DNA of 21,259 nucleotides, taken from the NCBI GenBank assembly GCA_003550305.1, contig QKYT01000493.1:67820-89078 (forward strand). Direction: 5' to 3'. Every line of letters starts with the position of its first letter. Positions within the stretch are counted from its first letter, which is position 1. Shown one piece after another: positions 18,492 through 21,259 of this stretch. The position numbers and the translations under genes were made by a program. The notes under the pieces are model-generated. The model was given only the letters and a program-made list of their open reading frames with translations, was not told the DNA's origin and ran no database searches. This DNA comes from Glomus cerebriforme (lineage: Eukaryota; Glomeromycota; Glomeromycetes; Glomerales; Glomeraceae).

Positions 18492-20229
18492 CTAATCCAT
18501 AAAATCCATATTCACAATATTATACCAATTAATGTGTAAATTATCATAAGGTTGGATTGTAATATTATATAACTTAAATTNATTTACTTCTTCATCNATT
18601 AAATAACTTGAATAAGAAGAAGCATCTTTAATAGCTAAATACTTAACTCTTTCCTTTTTCATAATATATTCTTTTAAATATGGTAAAATAGTATAAATAC
18701 CTTTCTCTATATATGGCAAAGTATCTTCTTTTCCTTCTTCAAAATATGATAATGTATCTTCCTTCCAAATATCTATATCTTCCTCCACATATTCTTGGTT
18801 NATTAATAATTTTTTAATAAAAGTATTTTGAGAATTTTCTAAAAAAAACTTTAAAATCACTTGCATAAAATGTGAGACATAAATTTAAATATTCTAATTC
18901 AGAAGGAAGAACTTGTCCTAAATCTCGTAATATAACTGAACTAAGTTCAAAATAATAACAATTGATAGAAAGATAATTAAGACTTTGTTTAATGTTTTCA
19001 ATTAAACTAAGTGCTGTATTGAGATTCTGACCATTGAGTTCTGGCAAATCAAGAAATTTAATTTTTTTGCAATATTTTATAATTAACTTAAGTAATTTGG
19101 TTGATTCAATATTTTCATCAATTTCATCAATTTCATCAGATATAAATCCAAAATTTTCTAAATAATCACCAGATTTTTGTAATAGTAATTCTAATGATTC
19201 AAATTGTAATGTTTCATATTCATCTATGAATAAAGTTTTTAATTTAAATGGTTTAGTTATGTTCATAATTTGTTGAGTAAANTTANTATNCAAAGAATGA
19301 CAATTAAGAATATGAATAGATTCTAAAACATTTAATTGTTCAAATACTTCATTTAAAGTTATTATATTATTTATATTATTAAAAGCAATAAAATAAAATA
19401 TAATTGTTTTTAAAGTATTTGAACAATTAGAATTCTTTAATGAAGATAATGGATTAAGTAAGAAAAAAGAGTCAATAGTACTCTCGAATGTGATTTTTTT
19501 GAGATTTTTTTGTAAATTAATTATTTGTGATAAATATTTCTTAATTAATGTATCATTGAAAATTCGAATATAAAGTGATGAAATTGAATAACAATTAGAA
19601 CATAAATATTTTAAAAAAGGTTGAAGTGTTGTTTNNCTTTCATCTACACTATCATAAAAATAAAGTTTAAAATTTCTAATATTACAAATAAAATTTGGAT
19701 ATTGATTAAAAGTATAATTAAAATGTTTAATATTTTTATGGTATTTTACAGCTTCAAAAGTATGTAAATTTGCTCCATTTTCAATAAACATTTTAAACAA
19801 TAATTCATATACTGATTCTGTTAAATACAAAATAATTGGATTTGAAGGTAATAAATCTAAAATTTGTCTAAAATAATTCTCAATACATGCGATTAAATAT
19901 TGTACATTCAAACATTTAATAAAACTAGGATAATTGAATAATGTATTTGATTTTTTAGGAAATAATTCGATATTAATATTTTTAATTCTTCTATATTCAT
20001 TTAATTTTGTTTTATCTTCATCACTTAAATTATTTAAGTAAATTCCAATAAAATGATAATTAAATGCAGTTGTAAATGGATCCTCCCATAATAATGGAAT
20101 TATTAAACGACACAATAATCTATTAACTAAAATACATGAATATAATGTTTTATAATCATTTTGAAAATATTGTATAATTTCATTTAATAATTCAGGTAAA
20201 TCTCCTGAAAATAATTTTGAACATGCCAT
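18492..20229 (-). CDS. F-box/leucine-rich-repeat-like protein, with a homopolymer frameshift
   Basis: The first 40 or so residues (LPELLNEIIQYFQNDYKTLY, then CILVNRLLCRLIIPLLW) form an F-box-like motif, the part that would bind Skp1 in an SCF ubiquitin ligase. The rest is an irregular leucine-rich series of the kind seen in the large Rhizophagus F-box family (for example LNVLESIHILNCHSL and LPSELEYLNLCL). The frame from 20229 runs into a stop at 18814, but similarity continues in another frame (ENSQNTFIKKLL, then KEYIMKKERVKYLAI) to a TAG at 18492–18494. The switch lies at a run of eight T (minus strand; plus 18841–18848), where seven would keep one frame of 578 residues. Ambiguous bases occur at 18581–18801, 19282–19290 and 19635–19636. 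Target protein unknown. Most likely an intact gene with a sequencing slip, though a truncated 471-residue product is possible. Confidence 0.8.
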
Positions 20230-21259
20230 AATGTAAAAGCGAAGTTAAGGAGAGAAAAGGGGGCATCCGTTTCAAAATGATCAAAATAGGTTAATTATAC
20301 TCATTTTTGGAATGGTAATTTCATGCAGATCATTTCTGCTGGCATTATGAAATTATAATTTTGGCAGAATTATAGTGATATAACGGTTTGCAATAAAAAT
20401 TTTTTTTTTTGAAAATAAAAAATTTAAAAAAATTTAATAGTTTTTTTAATTGTATTTTTTGCCAAAAAATTTGCCAACATTTGCTATATTCACAATCACA
20501 TGGCTGAATTTTTTATAAGATGTTGGGGTAGTTGACTAGCAATTACCCAACGTAACATTTTGGCTTGGGTGTAATACAAATGGTAAAAATGCAAGTCACG
20601 TTACCAAAATTTTTTTGATGGTATCTTGGGGCTAGAATTTACTGTGATGATTTACAAAGTCCTGAAAATTAAATATTTAATTTTTGTTTCTTATAAAAAA
20701 TCAATTTTATCAGGTAATTGTCAAANCTTGTCTATGTTTAATCAATCAATTNATTGATTACAGTTTTTTGAGACAATTAAGTTCCCTAGTCTAATCTTTA
20801 AATAGTTACNGCAGATGAATTTACCTGGATTTTNTTTTACCACTGTACTGGCAATTTGTCAGCTTTATTAATTTGCAATTCATGATATAATTAACTATTT
20901 AATGGATAAGGTGTTTTAGAATGTGTAGAAAACTTCCTATGAAAAAAAGGAACCTGGAATAATCCAGGCCCTATGAAAATATTTATTCAAATATTTCCAT
21001 TATCAGTTATAATTGTAACATTTCATTAATTTATTACAAAATTGGCAATATCTAAACAAGCCAGATAATTTTCACATTTTGTGCAANGTTTTTTATAGGG
21101 AAAGATTTATCAATGTTTTCCTCAGAGAAAGTTNTTATTTGATGTTTATTCTAANCTAAGCCTTAACAATTTAAAAGTTTGCTTACATTAAATATAAAAA
21201 ATTAAAAATCAAGAGAGGAGAGGGAAAATATTCAAAGTATATACAAACACTTAAAAAAT
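20230..21259. other. upstream region of the F-box gene, repeat-rich
   Basis: No gene recognised. It holds several short inverted repeats: an imperfect stem at about 20523–20553 (TTGGGGTAGTTG against CAATTACCCAA), CCTGGA-ATAA-TCCAGG at 20953–20968, and an ATTTCAT…ATGAAAT fold near 20318–20353. It also has several Ns from 20726 on. These look like pieces of small transposons, but no complete pair of ends could be set. Confidence 0.4.

Noticed and set aside
20316..20380. Possible MITE from ATTTCAT…ATGAAAT and GGCA/TGCC strings
   Set aside because: Inverted matches are short and overlap in several ways; no consistent ends or target duplication.
1..21259. tRNA or rRNA genes
   Set aside because: No GGTTCGAATCC-type T-arm with a cloverleaf and no rRNA core motif seen on either strand.

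Overview
The window looks like nuclear DNA of an arbuscular mycorrhizal fungus (Glomeromycotina, most like Rhizophagus). The grounds are the very AT-rich non-coding DNA, short GT–AG introns of 76–90 nt, many decayed mobile elements, and three protein groups that I know to be hugely expanded in these fungi: tyrosine-kinase-like (TKL) kinases fused to Sel1 repeats, F-box/leucine-rich proteins, and DUF4419 proteins. The species call is inference; no rRNA or tRNA gene is present to anchor it. Ambiguous bases (N) are confined to certain tracts.

Layout. 1–1050: broken remnants on the + strand of a Sel1/kinase-family gene. 1206–1646: a short inverted-repeat element resembling a PIF/Harbinger MITE. 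1972–3015 (−): a DUF4419 protein gene. 3209–3791: a probable solo LTR. 3932–4000: a near-perfect 31-bp-arm hairpin. 4779–5090: a retroposed transcript with a poly(A) tail and a 17-bp target duplication. About 5122–5304: one copy of a dispersed repeat whose second copy lies at 10915–11077.

5610–8837 (−): the most striking gene. Five exons joined by four phase-0 introns predict a 967-residue protein. Exons 1–4 each end with a zinc-ribbon-like CxxC…WCxxC motif followed by a kinase N-lobe, and only the last exon carries a catalytic C-lobe. The repeat unit matches the exon.

8838–12945: a long AT-rich, transposon-rich stretch with a 258-bp inverted-repeat element (11228–11485), a Helitron-like 3' end (12036 on, minus orientation) and a GC-rich hAT-like end (about 12559–12660).

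12946–16012 (+): a second kinase gene, with fifteen 36-residue Sel1 repeats, a zinc-ribbon-like motif and a TKL kinase domain. It has one intron at the same position as the introns of the minus-strand gene, and a one-base deletion in the ninth repeat. 16740–17480: a decayed coding region on the − strand. 18492–20229 (−): an F-box/LRR-like gene with a one-base slip in an 8-T run. The remainder is AT-rich intergenic DNA.

The two kinase genes are divergent paralogues: both have the CxxC…WCxxC ribbon, the same W…ID.FIQ linker, the same intron site and a similar C-terminal QAxYxSR(L/V)L tail. They show two ways of enlarging one kinase scaffold, by duplicating the N-lobe exon or by fusing a Sel1 array in front.
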